Assembly: GCA_031418215.1 (NCBI GenBank)
Contig: JANOXC010000096.1
Span: 1-45,650, forward strand
From: JANOXC01 sp031418215
Lineage (GTDB): Bacteria; Bacteroidota; Bacteroidia; AKYH767-A; OLB10
Direction: 5' to 3'
Length of the DNA: 45,650 nt
Below are positions 35,515 to 44,100 of the stretch, one piece after another. Every line of letters starts with the position of its first letter. Within the stretch, counting starts at the first letter, position 1. The position numbers and the translations under genes were made by a program. The notes under the pieces were generated by a model that searched no databases, was not told the DNA's origin, and saw only the letters and a list, made by a program, of their open reading frames with translations.

Positions 35515-37527
35515 ATGAACAAAAAAATTGTTTTGTGCTTATTTATTCTCTCCACAATTATTTCTCCCGAAAGTAATTCGCAGTATCAGCTCAAAATAGA
35601 TTCGCTGACGAATGTGCTGAAAACACTAAAAGAGGATACAAGCAAAGTGAATGCGCAGAATGAATTGTGCAGGCAAGTTTATCAAAAAGGCGAGTATGAA
35701 CAAGCGATAAAATATGTCACGGATGCTTTGCAACTTTCTAAAAAAATAAATTTTAAGGAAGGCGAAGCCAAATCATACTTGAATATTGGAAATATATTTT
35801 GGCTGGAAGGTAATTTTACTGATGCGTTGAGCAATTACTCTAATGCTTTAAAAATTAATAATGAGATTAAAAATAAAAAAGGGATTGCGGCAGCTTACCA
35901 GGGAATCGGAAATGTCTCAAGAATGCAGAGCAATTATTCTGATGCCCTTGCAAATTATTTATCCGCGTTGATGATTCTCGAAGAAATTAATGACAAACAA
36001 AAGATTGCTTACACCTACAGTTTAATAGGGATTGCTTATGCCGAACAAGGTAATTATGCAGATGCATTGAATGTTAAATTAAAAGGGTTAAGAATTGCTT
36101 TAGAAATTGAAGACAAACACTTAATACTAGGCTCATACAATGACATCGGAAAGATTCATGAGTCTCAAGGCAATTATTCTGAGGCATTGAAAAGCTACTT
36201 TGCGTCATTGAAACTTGCCGAGGAATTGGGTTATAAAGACGATATAGCAAGTTCTTATAACAATATAGGGGAAACTTATTCCATTCAAGGAAAGAAGCCG
36301 GAGGCACTTAAAAGTTATTACGCCTCTTTGAAAATGTTCAAAGAAACCGGCAACAAATTTGGTGTCTCTGCTGCTTACGCAAACGTTGGAGCCATTTATC
36401 AAGTTCTAGGCAATTATGATGAAGCTTTGAAAAATTGCCTTGCTTCGTTGAAAATCGACACGGAAATCGGAAACAAAGAAGGTACTGCGACTGCTTATAT
36501 AAATCTTGGCCTTATCTGTTTCAGCCTTAACAAATATTCTGAAGCAAATAAATATTTTAATAATGCTCTTTTGCTTACAAAGGAAATTGGTGATAAAGAA
36601 GGTATTAAAGCCAGTTATAATGGGATGGCAGATTTAGACTCTGCAATAGGAGATTTCAGACGAGCATTTGCGCATAGCAGGCTCTGTGGAATTTATAAAG
36701 ACAGTCTGCTTAATGAAGCAAGCAATAAACAGATAAATGAAATGAATGCCAAATATCAGTCAGAGAAGAAAAATAAGGAAATTGTGGTGCTTACTAAAGA
36801 TAGTCAAATAAAAGATCTTGAAATAAAAAAACAGAAATTGTTGATGTATTCTTTTATTAGTGGATTGCTATTAATGTTGCCTTTAGGTTTTTTTGGTTTC
36901 AGATCTTATCGTACGAGAGAATTACTAAAACTGCAAACTTTAAGAAATAAAATAGCAAGTGATTTGCATGATGATGTTGGCAGCACACTCAGCAGTATTT
37001 CTATTTTTAGTGAAATAGCTAAGGAGCAAAGTAGTGAAGTGACTCCCATGCTGGAACAGATTGGTGAAAGTTCAAGAAAGATGCTGGATGCAATGGCTGA
37101 CATTGTTTGGACGATAAATTCTGATAACGATCAGTTTGAAAAAATAATTCTTCGCATGAAAAGTTTCGCTTATGAGTTACTCGGAGCAAAAAAAATTGAT
37201 TTTGAATTTGATACTGATGACTACGTTTCTAAACTGAAGCTTCCCATGGATGTTCGGAAAAACCTTTTTTTGATATTTAAAGAAGCTACAAATAATATGG
37301 TAAAGTATGCCGAGGCAAGTAAAGCCTCATTTTCAATTTCCGGTAATAAAATTAAACTCATCATGTTGATAAGGGATAACGGAAAAGGGTTTGATGTAAA
37401 TAAAGAATCGCAGGGAAATGGGCTAAAAAATATGAAAAAGCGTGCTCAGGAAATAGGCGCGAATCTTTTGATTGAATCAGAAATCGGTACAGGAACAACT
37501 CTTCAATTTATTTTAAACTTAGCATAA
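35515..37527 (+). CDS. TPR sensor histidine kinase (HisKA_3/NarL-type)
   Basis: 670 residues from ATG 35515, chosen over 35470 because it begins with a signal-like sequence (MNKKIVLCLFILSTIISPES). About eight TPRs fill 55-385 (e.g. AKSYLNIGNIFWLEGNFTDALSNYSNAL), then a coiled coil, one span (SFISGLLLMLPLGFFGF) and a cytosolic kinase: dimerisation motif ASDLHDDVGSTLSSI with phospho-acceptor His485, and an HATPase with EATNNMVKYAEA, DNGKGFDV and GNGLKNMKKRA. TPRs outside and kinase inside is the usual plan of this Bacteroidota class, in which the periplasmic TPR region presumably senses a protein or peptide. The response regulator starts 1 base after its stop codon. Confidence 0.88.
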   Translation: MNKKIVLCLFILSTIISPESNSQYQLKIDSLTNVLKTLKEDTSKVNAQNELCRQVYQKGEYEQAIKYVTDALQLSKKINFKEGEAKSYLNIGNIFWLEGNFTDALSNYSNALKINNEIKNKKGIAAAYQGIGNVSRMQSNYSDALANYLSALMILEEINDKQKIAYTYSLIGIAYAEQGNYADALNVKLKGLRIALEIEDKHLILGSYNDIGKIHESQGNYSEALKSYFASLKLAEELGYKDDIASSYNNIGETYSIQGKKPEALKSYYASLKMFKETGNKFGVSAAYANVGAIYQVLGNYDEALKNCLASLKIDTEIGNKEGTATAYINLGLICFSLNKYSEANKYFNNALLLTKEIGDKEGIKASYNGMADLDSAIGDFRRAFAHSRLCGIYKDSLLNEASNKQINEMNAKYQSEKKNKEIVVLTKDSQIKDLEIKKQKLLMYSFISGLLLMLPLGFFGFRSYRTRELLKLQTLRNKIASDLHDDVGSTLSSISIFSEIAKEQSSEVTPMLEQIGESSRKMLDAMADIVWTINSDNDQFEKIILRMKSFAYELLGAKKIDFEFDTDDYVSKLKLPMDVRKNLFLIFKEATNNMVKYAEASKASFSISGNKIKLIMLIRDNGKGFDVNKESQGNGLKNMKKRAQEIGANLLIESEIGTGTTLQFILNLA

Positions 37528-37528
37528 A

Positions 37529-38167
37529 ATGATTCGTGTAACAATATTTGAAGATAACAATAGTTTGCGCAATGGGCTAAGTCAACTTGTTAATGGTAGC
37601 AACGGTTATAGTTGCGTCGGTGCTTTTCCTGATTGCAATAGTTTAATAAAGAATATTGAAGACACGAAGCCTGATGTGGTGCTGATGGATATTGAAATGC
37701 CGGGTCTAAGTGGAATTGAAGGCGTGAAAATTTTGCATGACAAGATTCCTGAACTGAAAATTTTAATGCAAACTATTTTTGAGGAGAACGAAAAAATATT
37801 TCAATCAATTTGTGCGGGAGCCTCCGGTTACATTTTAAAAAACACTTCCCCGTCAAGAATTCTTGAAGCAATAAAAGAAACTTTTGAAGGAGGTGCACCC
37901 ATGAGCCCTTCTATTGCAACGAAGGTTTTGAAAATGATGCAAGTTCAAAATATTTCTTCAAAAAATATTTCTTTCAACCTTACTGAAAGGGAAATGGAAG
38001 TTTTGTCATGTCTCGTTAAAGGAATGAGCTATAAATTAATTGCTGATGCTTGCTTTATCAGTATTGATACTGTTCGCGGTCATATCCGCAATATTTATGA
38101 GAAATTGCATGTTCATTCCAAGTCGGAAGCGGTTGCAAAGGCGATTAGGGGGAAAATTGTGGGGTAA
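37529..38167 (+). CDS. LuxR/NarL-family response regulator
   Basis: 212 residues. Receiver domain 1-120 with phospho-acceptor Asp54 in LMDIEMPGLSG and the conserved Lys in YILKNTSPS; C-terminal LuxR-type helix-turn-helix about 148-207 (LTEREMEVLSCLVKGMSYKLIA; ISIDTVRGHIRNIYEKLHV). It lies 1 base after its partner kinase, so the two are cotranscribed and form a cognate pair. The divergent T9SS genes at 33138-35294 are plausible targets, which is inference from position. Confidence 0.92.
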   Translation: MIRVTIFEDNNSLRNGLSQLVNGSNGYSCVGAFPDCNSLIKNIEDTKPDVVLMDIEMPGLSGIEGVKILHDKIPELKILMQTIFEENEKIFQSICAGASGYILKNTSPSRILEAIKETFEGGAPMSPSIATKVLKMMQVQNISSKNISFNLTEREMEVLSCLVKGMSYKLIADACFISIDTVRGHIRNIYEKLHVHSKSEAVAKAIRGKIVG

Positions 38168-38296
38168 GTGTTCAGTAATCTCAAAAACAAATGATAGTAT
38201 CACAAGAAAGTGTATTTTAACAATGTAGATACTGCTATAGCTCCTGAAAATCACCAACTATTTTTAGCACCATTCCCAAATAATTACAATTAAAGC

Positions 38297-38330
38297 AAAA
38301 CGCCCTGCAAAGATTAATGCAGGGCGTTTT
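38297..38330 (+). terminator. Bidirectional intrinsic terminator
   Basis: AAAACGCCCTGCA-AAGATTAA-TGCAGGGCGTTTT, a perfect 13-bp stem with T runs on both strands. It lies between the convergent response regulator and frr genes and serves both. Confidence 0.92.
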
Positions 38331-38351
38331 ATTTGTTATAGCGACAGTTAA

Positions 38352-38915
38352 TTAAACAGTCATAATTTCTTTTTCCTTCGCATCAAGATGTTTGTCAACT
38401 TTAATGATATATTGATCCGTTGTTAATTGTGTTTTGTGTTCAGCATCTTTCGCCAAATCTTCCGGTAATCCCGATTTTTGCGCTTTCTTAATATGTTCGT
38501 TGGCATCTCTGCGCAAAGTACGGATACTCACTTTTGCAACTTCTCCTTCAGCCCTGGCTTTTTTTACCAGGTCTTTTCTCCGCTCCTCTGAAAGTGGTGG
38601 TACATTAATCCTGACAATCGTTCCGTCATTTTGTGGGGTGAAACCAAGGTTGGCGGCAAGAATTGCTTTTTCAATCGGGGCAATCATTGATTTCTCCCAG
38701 GGTTGTATCACAATCGTTCGTGCATCAGGGGTGTTCACATTGGCAACCTGACTCAAAAGTGTAGGAGTGCCATAATAATCAACATGTATACTGTCCAACA
38801 TCTGTGGATTGGCTTTCCCTGCACGTATTTTTTGTAACTCTGATTCCAGATGAGCGATTGCTTTATTCATCAAATCATTCATGTGATCAGTGATCTTTTT
38901 GACTTCTTCTATCAT
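38352..38915 (-). CDS. frr: Ribosome recycling factor
   Basis: 187 residues, the normal length. It splits post-termination ribosomes together with EF-G. Diagnostic blocks: MNDLMNKAIAHLESELQKIRAGKANP, MLDSIHVDYYGTPTLLSQVANV, ARTIVIQPWEKSMI, IVRINVPPLSEERRKDLVKKA and VSIRTLRRDANEHIKK. It is after pyrH but has its own promoter (38938-38965), and it ends at the bidirectional terminator. Confidence 0.97.
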   Translation of the reverse strand: MIEEVKKITDHMNDLMNKAIAHLESELQKIRAGKANPQMLDSIHVDYYGTPTLLSQVANVNTPDARTIVIQPWEKSMIAPIEKAILAANLGFTPQNDGTIVRINVPPLSEERRKDLVKKARAEGEVAKVSIRTLRRDANEHIKKAQKSGLPEDLAKDAEHKTQLTTDQYIIKVDKHLDAKEKEIMTV

Positions 38916-38937
38916 AGCGCTTGTTTTTAATCTTCAA

Positions 38938-38965
38938 CAAAAATAAAAATTGATTGTATTTTCAA
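38938..38965 (-). promoter_or_regulatory. Promoter of frr
   Basis: On the minus strand TTG (38965-38963), 17 bases, then TATTTTTG (38945-38938), a match to TTG-N17-TAnnTTTG, with about 22 bases to the frr start. Confidence 0.6.
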
Positions 38966-39008
38966 ATGCATAAAATCCTGAAAATATTTTGCATTCAAAA
39001 GGTTGTCA

Positions 39009-39722
39009 TTATTCTTTAACCTTCACCAATGTTCCAACATTTTCACCATTCATCAGTCGTTTTAAATTGCCCTTAAGGTTCATGTCGAAAACAATGATGG
39101 GCAGTTTGTTTTCATAGCATAGTGTGAAGGCTGTCATGTCCATCACCTTTAAATCCTTTTCAAAGACTTCGCTGAAATAAATATCCTTGTATTTTATTGC
39201 ATTCTTATCTTTCTCCGGATCGGCAGTATAAATTCCATCTACACGTGTACCTTTTAAAATTACATCAGCTTCAATTTCAATAGCACGTAAGGAAGCCGCA
39301 GTATCTGTGGTAAAATAAGGATTACCTGTTCCGGCGCCGAAGATAACAACACGTCCTTTTTCAAGGTGACGAACAGCTCTCCGACGAATAAAAGGCTCGC
39401 AGATGGCTTCCATCTTAATGGCAGATTGTAATCGGGTATTAACACCAATTCCTTCCAATGCTGATTGTAATGCCATGCTGTTTATGACTGTTGCAAGCAT
39501 GCCCATATAATCACCCTGCACTCGGTCCATGCCACCTTCTGCTGCTTGCAGTCCTCTGAATATGTTGCCTCCGCCAATTACAATGGCAACCTGCACACCT
39601 GATTCCACAACGTTTTTAATTTCCATTGCATACTGTGAGATGCGGATGTTGTCGATACCAAAATTCTTATCACCCATCAGGGCTTCACCGCTTAGTTTTA
39701 AGAGTACACGTTTGTATTTCAT
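39009..39722 (-). CDS. pyrH: UMP kinase
   Basis: 237 residues. Bacterial hexameric UMP kinase of the amino-acid-kinase fold, UMP to UDP. Visible: KRVLLKLSGEALMG, VAIVIGGGNIFRG, MLATVINSMALQSALE, RRAVRHLEKGRVVIFGAGTG, NPYFTTDTAA and a C-terminal GNLKRLMNGENVGTLV. The 5' region contains an 8-bp tandem repeat (39735-39798) that ends 12 bases before the ATG. It follows lysA and precedes frr. Confidence 0.97.
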   Translation of the reverse strand: MKYKRVLLKLSGEALMGDKNFGIDNIRISQYAMEIKNVVESGVQVAIVIGGGNIFRGLQAAEGGMDRVQGDYMGMLATVINSMALQSALEGIGVNTRLQSAIKMEAICEPFIRRRAVRHLEKGRVVIFGAGTGNPYFTTDTAASLRAIEIEADVILKGTRVDGIYTADPEKDKNAIKYKDIYFSEVFEKDLKVMDMTAFTLCYENKLPIIVFDMNLKGNLKRLMNGENVGTLVKVKE

Positions 39723-39734
39723 TGATTTTGTAAT

Positions 39735-39798
39735 TAGGCTAGTAGGCTAGTAGGCGAAGAGGCAATTAGGTGAAGAGGCGATTAGGCGATTAGGCGAA
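39735..39798. repeat. 8-bp tandem repeat, eight units, upstream of pyrH
   Basis: Eight exact-length units: TAGGCTAG twice, then TAGGCGAA, GAGGCAAT, TAGGTGAA, GAGGCGAT, TAGGCGAT and TAGGCGAA. It fills nearly all of the lysA-pyrH spacer. Copy number may vary and alter the pyrH leader. Confidence 0.9.
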
Positions 39799-39806
39799 GG
39801 ATTATC

Positions 39807-41039
39807 TTATAAATCAATATTTATCATTGTTTGCATGATGTCATCTAATGTTTCTCTTCTTCTGATGAGGTGAGTTTTATTTTTGTACACTAATACTTCC
39901 GCAGGACGTGGGCGACTATTGTAATTGTTACTCATCGAATAACCGTACGCTCCAGCATTTTTAATTGCCAATAAGTCTCCTTCCCGCACTTCATTTAATT
40001 TCCTGTCCCATGCAAATGTATCAGTTTCGCAAATGTAACCTACTACGGTGTAAATCCGGGGCGTGCCACTGGGATTGGAGATATTGACGATGCCATGGTA
40101 AGCATCATAGAACATGGGTCGGATGAGGTGATTTTGCCCGGAGTTGACACCGGCAAAAACAGTGGCAGTTGTTTGCTTTACAACATTCACTTTTACAATG
40201 AGGTAACCGGCCTCACTAACAATAAATTTCCCGGGTTCGAACCACAACTGCAACTTACGGCCATAGTCACTGCAGAATTTGTCAAATCGCTGACTGATGA
40301 CTGTTCCTAATTCTACCACATCGGTAGTTACATCATCATCCTTATAAGCTACTTTAAAGCCACTGCCAAAATCAATAAATTCGAGATCCTTAAATTCTGT
40401 AGCTACTTCAAACAAAAGTTCAGCTCCGCGAACAAATACTCCTGAATCGAGTATGTCGGACCCGGTATGCATATGCAGCCCCGTGATGCGCATGTTTTCT
40501 TTTTCAATGATTCTAAGGACATGTCTCATCTGATGAATGGAAATACCAAACTTGGAATCAATATGACCTGTTTGAATGTGGAGGTTGCCACCGGCAACAA
40601 TGTGCGGATTGATGCGGATACAACAAGGAACGCTGCTGCCATAGGTATGACCAAACTGTTCCAACATAGAAATGTTGTCAATATTGATAAATACGCCAGC
40701 ATCAACGCCTGCTTTTATTTCTTCAAATGCAACGCCATTAGGAGTAAATAAAATTTCTTCTGGACGAAATCCCGCTTTAATTCCAAGCATCACCTCCTCA
40801 ATGGATACGGCATCAATACCGGCACCTTCTTTATGCAGCAATTTTAAAATGGAAATGTTGTTCAATGCTTTTACAGCATACTTGATTTTAACATGTTCTC
40901 CTGGAAATGCATTTTTAAGTTTATTGTATTGTTCCAATATCTTCTCACCATGATAGATATAAACAGGATCATCATATTGTGCTACAATTTCCCTGATGGG
41001 TATTCCACCAATCAAATATTCTGAATTTTCAAGCTGCAT
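39807..41039 (-). CDS. lysA: Diaminopimelate decarboxylase
   Basis: 410 residues. PLP enzyme of fold type III, meso-diaminopimelate to lysine. Blocks: PVYIYHGEKILEQYNKLK, VKIKYAVKALNNISIL (Schiff-base lysine), EEILFTPNGVAFEEI, INPHIVAGGNLHIQTGHIDS, KFGIS, GLHMHTGSDI (PLP phosphate/His), FIDFGSGFKV, WFEPGKFIV, GYICETDTFAWDRKL and KNAGAYGYSMSNNYNSRPRP. CET carries the catalytic cysteine. It lies between the translation cluster and pyrH, separated from tsf by a terminator, so it starts a new transcript. Confidence 0.95.
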   Translation of the reverse strand: MQLENSEYLIGGIPIREIVAQYDDPVYIYHGEKILEQYNKLKNAFPGEHVKIKYAVKALNNISILKLLHKEGAGIDAVSIEEVMLGIKAGFRPEEILFTPNGVAFEEIKAGVDAGVFINIDNISMLEQFGHTYGSSVPCCIRINPHIVAGGNLHIQTGHIDSKFGISIHQMRHVLRIIEKENMRITGLHMHTGSDILDSGVFVRGAELLFEVATEFKDLEFIDFGSGFKVAYKDDDVTTDVVELGTVISQRFDKFCSDYGRKLQLWFEPGKFIVSEAGYLIVKVNVVKQTTATVFAGVNSGQNHLIRPMFYDAYHGIVNISNPSGTPRIYTVVGYICETDTFAWDRKLNEVREGDLLAIKNAGAYGYSMSNNYNSRPRPAEVLVYKNKTHLIRRRETLDDIMQTMINIDL

Positions 41040-41110
41040 CTAATTCTTATTGAATGTTATTAATTCATTTACTGTTGTGCAATATTAATAAGCAAATCGC
41101 AACCGGCTAA

Positions 41111-41148
41111 AAAAAAAGCCCTCCGATGTTTCGGGGGGCTTTTTTTTT
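41111..41148 (-). terminator. Terminator of the rplM-rpsI-rpsB-tsf operon
   Basis: AGCCCTCCGA-TGTT-TCGGGGGGCT forms a 10-bp stem with one wobble pair, flanked by A and T runs on both sides. It lies between the tsf stop and the lysA start. Confidence 0.9.
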
Positions 41149-41161
41149 AAGGTCAAACATT

Positions 41162-41998
41162 TTATCCGATTTGAACTCTTTTGAAAACAGTTACCGTAAG
41201 CCCTTTTTCTTTTTCTTCAAGGTACTGACGAACAGTTTTTTTATCTTCTTTAATAAAGTCCTGATTTAACAAAGTCGATTCCTGATAGAATTTATTGAGT
41301 TTGCCCATGGCAATTTTTTCAATCATATTCTCCGGCTTTCCTTCAGCACGTGCTTGTTCTTTACCTATTTCAATTTCACGCTCTAAAGTTTTAACATCAA
41401 CATCATCTTTGTCAATTGCAACAGGTACCATTGCTGCAATTTGCATAGCCACATCTTTTCCAACTTCTGTTGGTGCTGATTTAGAAGATAACCCAACCAT
41501 GGCTACCACTTTATTTCCCGGATGAATATAGATCACCACTTTAGCGGCTTCAATCACTTCATAACGGGTAATCTCAATCTTTTCTCCTATTTTACCCACC
41601 ATGTCAAGAATCTTATCACCGATGGTAACACCGTCCATTGGCAAAGCATTGATAGCTTCGATAGACGATGCATTATTTTTCATCGCTGCATCCAATAGGC
41701 TTTCTGTAAAAGCAATAAAATCTTTATTGATAGCTACAAAGTCTGTTTCGCAACTTAATGAAACCAGATATCCTTTGGTTGCTTCAGTATTGGTACGTGC
41801 TGCGATATAGCCTTCTTTCGCTTCACGGTCAGCACGGTTGGCTGCTACTTTTTGTCCTTTTTTGCGGAGGTTGTCAATGGCTTCTTCAAAATTTCCATTG
41901 GCTTCCATCAAAGCCTTTTTACAATCCATCATTCCTGCACCGGTCATCTGGCGAAGTTTGTTTACTTCAGTGGCTGATATTGTTACTGTACTTGACAT
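41162..41998 (-). CDS. tsf: Translation elongation factor Ts
   Basis: 278 residues. Guanine exchange factor for EF-Tu. The N-terminal UBA-like domain is clear (VNKLRQMTGAGMMDCKKAL; NFEEAIDNLRKKG), followed by the core with SLSCETDFVAINKDF (contains the TDFV motif) and VVIYIHPGNKVVAMVGLSS, and a C-terminal EDKKTVRQYLEEKEKGLTV. It lies 77 bases after rpsB, and the terminator at 41111 follows. Confidence 0.97.
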   Translation of the reverse strand: MSSTVTISATEVNKLRQMTGAGMMDCKKALMEANGNFEEAIDNLRKKGQKVAANRADREAKEGYIAARTNTEATKGYLVSLSCETDFVAINKDFIAFTESLLDAAMKNNASSIEAINALPMDGVTIGDKILDMVGKIGEKIEITRYEVIEAAKVVIYIHPGNKVVAMVGLSSKSAPTEVGKDVAMQIAAMVPVAIDKDDVDVKTLEREIEIGKEQARAEGKPENMIEKIAMGKLNKFYQESTLLNQDFIKEDKKTVRQYLEEKEKGLTVTVFKRVQIG

Positions 41999-42075
41999 TG
42001 CTTAGTTAAATTATTTAATTCTTAATTCTTAGTACTTTTTACCATCCGGAGCTATTTTGCGAAGGATGGCAAAAA

Positions 42076-42933
42076 TTATTTTTTTGTTGTCGGCTTGCGT
42101 GGACGTGCTGCCGGCTTTGCTTTTACATCGCCTTTATCAACACCGGCTGCACCTTCTTCTTCAACCTCTGCAACAACTAAAGCAGCACTATCTGCAGCTT
42201 CTTCTTCAGCAGCTTCTTCTTTTTCGCGCTCTTGTTCTTTATCTATTTTACGCTCCGATAATCCTTCTTCAACAGCTTTCACCATGATATTCATGATCAA
42301 TTCTATTGATTTAGTAGCATCATCATTTGCAGGGATCGGAAAATCAATAATTGTAGGATCGGAATTGGTATCGCAAATACCGATAGTTGGAATTCCTAAT
42401 TTAATAGCTTCGGCAACAGCAATATGTTCTTTCACAATATCAATGATGAAAAGAGCAGCAGGTAAACGGTTGAGGTCAGCAATTGATCCCAGCAGTTTTT
42501 CCATTTTTGCTTTCTGACGAGTAACAGTCAAACGCTCTTTCTTAGAGATAATATCAAAGGTGCCATCGGTCATCATCTTATCTAAAGAGCCCATTTTCTT
42601 TACCGACTTACGCTGTGTAGCGAAGTTGGTAAGCATACCACCCGGCCAACGCTCAGTGATATAAGGCATGTTTACAGATTTTGATGCATTGGCAACAATT
42701 TCCTTAGCTTGCTTTTTTGTAGCAACGAATAATATTTTCTTACCCGACTTCGCAATCTGCTTCACCGCCGCCGCTGCTTCTTCAAGCTTTGCTTGCGTTT
42801 TATTCAGGTCGATGATATGGATGCCATTACGCTCCATGAAAATATAAGGAGCCATTTTAGGGTTCCACTTACGCTTTAGATGCCCAAAGTGAACACCTGC
42901 ATTCAGCAATTCTTCTTGATTAACGTTTATCAT
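42076..42933 (-). CDS. rpsB: Ribosomal protein S2 (uS2) with charged C-terminal extension
   Basis: 285 residues. The uS2 core is complete to about 225 (LLNAGVHFGHLKRKWNPKMAPYI, IIDLNKTQAKLEEA, PYITERWPGGMLTNF, GIPTIGICDTNSDP, PIPANDDATKSI). After that a tail of about 55 residues rich in Glu/Ala and then Lys/Pro (EQEREKEEAAEEEAA ... PRKPTTKK) extends beyond typical E. coli S2. Low-complexity S2 tails are frequent in Bacteroidota. It lies 27 bases after rpsI. Confidence 0.97.
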   Translation of the reverse strand: MINVNQEELLNAGVHFGHLKRKWNPKMAPYIFMERNGIHIIDLNKTQAKLEEAAAAVKQIAKSGKKILFVATKKQAKEIVANASKSVNMPYITERWPGGMLTNFATQRKSVKKMGSLDKMMTDGTFDIISKKERLTVTRQKAKMEKLLGSIADLNRLPAALFIIDIVKEHIAVAEAIKLGIPTIGICDTNSDPTIIDFPIPANDDATKSIELIMNIMVKAVEEGLSERKIDKEQEREKEEAAEEEAADSAALVVAEVEEEGAAGVDKGDVKAKPAARPRKPTTKK

Positions 42934-42960
42934 TCTGTTATTAACGGGTATAAGTTTATA

Positions 42961-43347
42961 TTAACGTTTACTGAACTGGAAGCGTTTACGGGCTTTCTTT
43001 TGACCGGGCTTCTTGCGCTCTACAGCACGAGGATCACGAGTTAAAAGACCAACAGCTTTTAATGCCGGACGGTATTCTGCATTGATTTTGCAAAGTGCAC
43101 GGGCAATAGCCAATCTGATAGCTTCAGCCTGACCGGTTGTTCCGCCACCTAAAACATTAACCTTTACATCGTAATGATCTTTCGTATTCGAAATTTCAAA
43201 CGCCTGGTTAACAAGGTATTGAAGTGGGCCGGTAGTAAAATACTGTTTGAAATCGCGATCGTTGATCGTGATTGCTCCATTTCCCGGTTGCATATAGATG
43301 CGGGCAATAGAAGTCTTTCTGCGTCCTATGGTGTGCGTAATCTCCAT
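42961..43347 (-). CDS. rpsI: Ribosomal protein S9 (uS9)
   Basis: 128 residues, usual length. THTIGRRKTSIARIYMQPG at the N-terminus, NVLGGGTTGQAEAIRLAIAR in the core and the conserved C-terminal KPGQKKARKRFQFSKR, whose end reaches the ribosomal P site. It lies 14 bases after rplM, in the usual L13-S9 order. Confidence 0.98.
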   Translation of the reverse strand: MEITHTIGRRKTSIARIYMQPGNGAITINDRDFKQYFTTGPLQYLVNQAFEISNTKDHYDVKVNVLGGGTTGQAEAIRLAIARALCKINAEYRPALKAVGLLTRDPRAVERKKPGQKKARKRFQFSKR

Positions 43348-43361
43348 GTTTAAATATCAGA

Positions 43362-43811
43362 TCAAAGTTTAACTGTTACTGTTTTTGGTTGCTGCGCTCC
43401 ATGTGGATGCTCGCTGCCTGCATAAATATAAAGGTTGCCTTTAATAGCATTTGCCAGTTTGGTTTTTGGCAACATACCATGAACAGCATATTCCACCACC
43501 TTAGTAGGGTCTTTTGCCATTAATTTCTCAGGCGTTGTAAAACGTTGTCCACCTGGGTAGCCGGTATGAGAAACGTACTCTTTCTCAGTCCATTTGCGAC
43601 CGGTTAATTTAATTTTTTCAGCATTGATAATGATGATGTAATCACCACAGTCAGCATGCGGAGTGTAATTGGCTTTATGCTTGCCACGCAGCATGATGGC
43701 TGCCTGAGAAGCAAAACGACCTAAGGTCATGTTGTTAGCATCCAGTACAACCCACTCTTTAGTGGCTGTCTTACTGTTGACCGATACTGTTTTATAGCTT
43801 TGCGTATCCAC
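43362..43811 (-). CDS. rplM: Ribosomal protein L13 (uL13)
   Basis: 149 residues. Blocks WVVLDANNMTLGRFASQAA, LRGKHKANYTPHADCGDYI, VEYAVHGMLPKTKLA and a C-terminal HPHGAQQPKTV identify uL13. It is the first gene of the L13-S9-S2-EF-Ts operon, with a strong promoter at 43850-43879 that gives a short leader of about 35 bases. Confidence 0.98.
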   Translation of the reverse strand: MDTQSYKTVSVNSKTATKEWVVLDANNMTLGRFASQAAIMLRGKHKANYTPHADCGDYIIIINAEKIKLTGRKWTEKEYVSHTGYPGGQRFTTPEKLMAKDPTKVVEYAVHGMLPKTKLANAIKGNLYIYAGSEHPHGAQQPKTVTVKL

Positions 43812-43849
43812 GATTATAATGATTTAGTATGCCTTTTAACAAGGGGTCG

Positions 43850-43879
43850 CAAAAGTAGGATAAAAATCTATTCATGCAA
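43850..43879 (-). promoter_or_regulatory. Promoter of the rplM operon
   Basis: On the minus strand TTG (43879-43877), 19 bases, TACTTTTG (43857-43850). It fits TTG-N19-TAnnTTTG exactly and is one of the clearest promoters in the window. Confidence 0.8.
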
Positions 43880-44100
43880 AACTTATCAACACTTTGTTTA
43901 CAACAGATGTTTGTGGAGGAAAAAGCGGCTTGTTTATTCTTATGAAAAAGTCGGAAATTGGGCATGAAAATACTAGTTAATCATTTAAATATCAGTAGTA
44001 TAGATTTATTTTTAGTGTTCTGCTCATTTTCGAAAAACAAGGTGCTTATTTGTTCACGCCTCCTCAATCTTAACACAGACTGAATGATTGAAATGTTCTT

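Noticed and set aside
42057..42517. Plus-strand frames rich in Leu or Ser opposite rpsB
   Set aside because: They are antisense shadows of the low-complexity tail and core of ribosomal protein S2.
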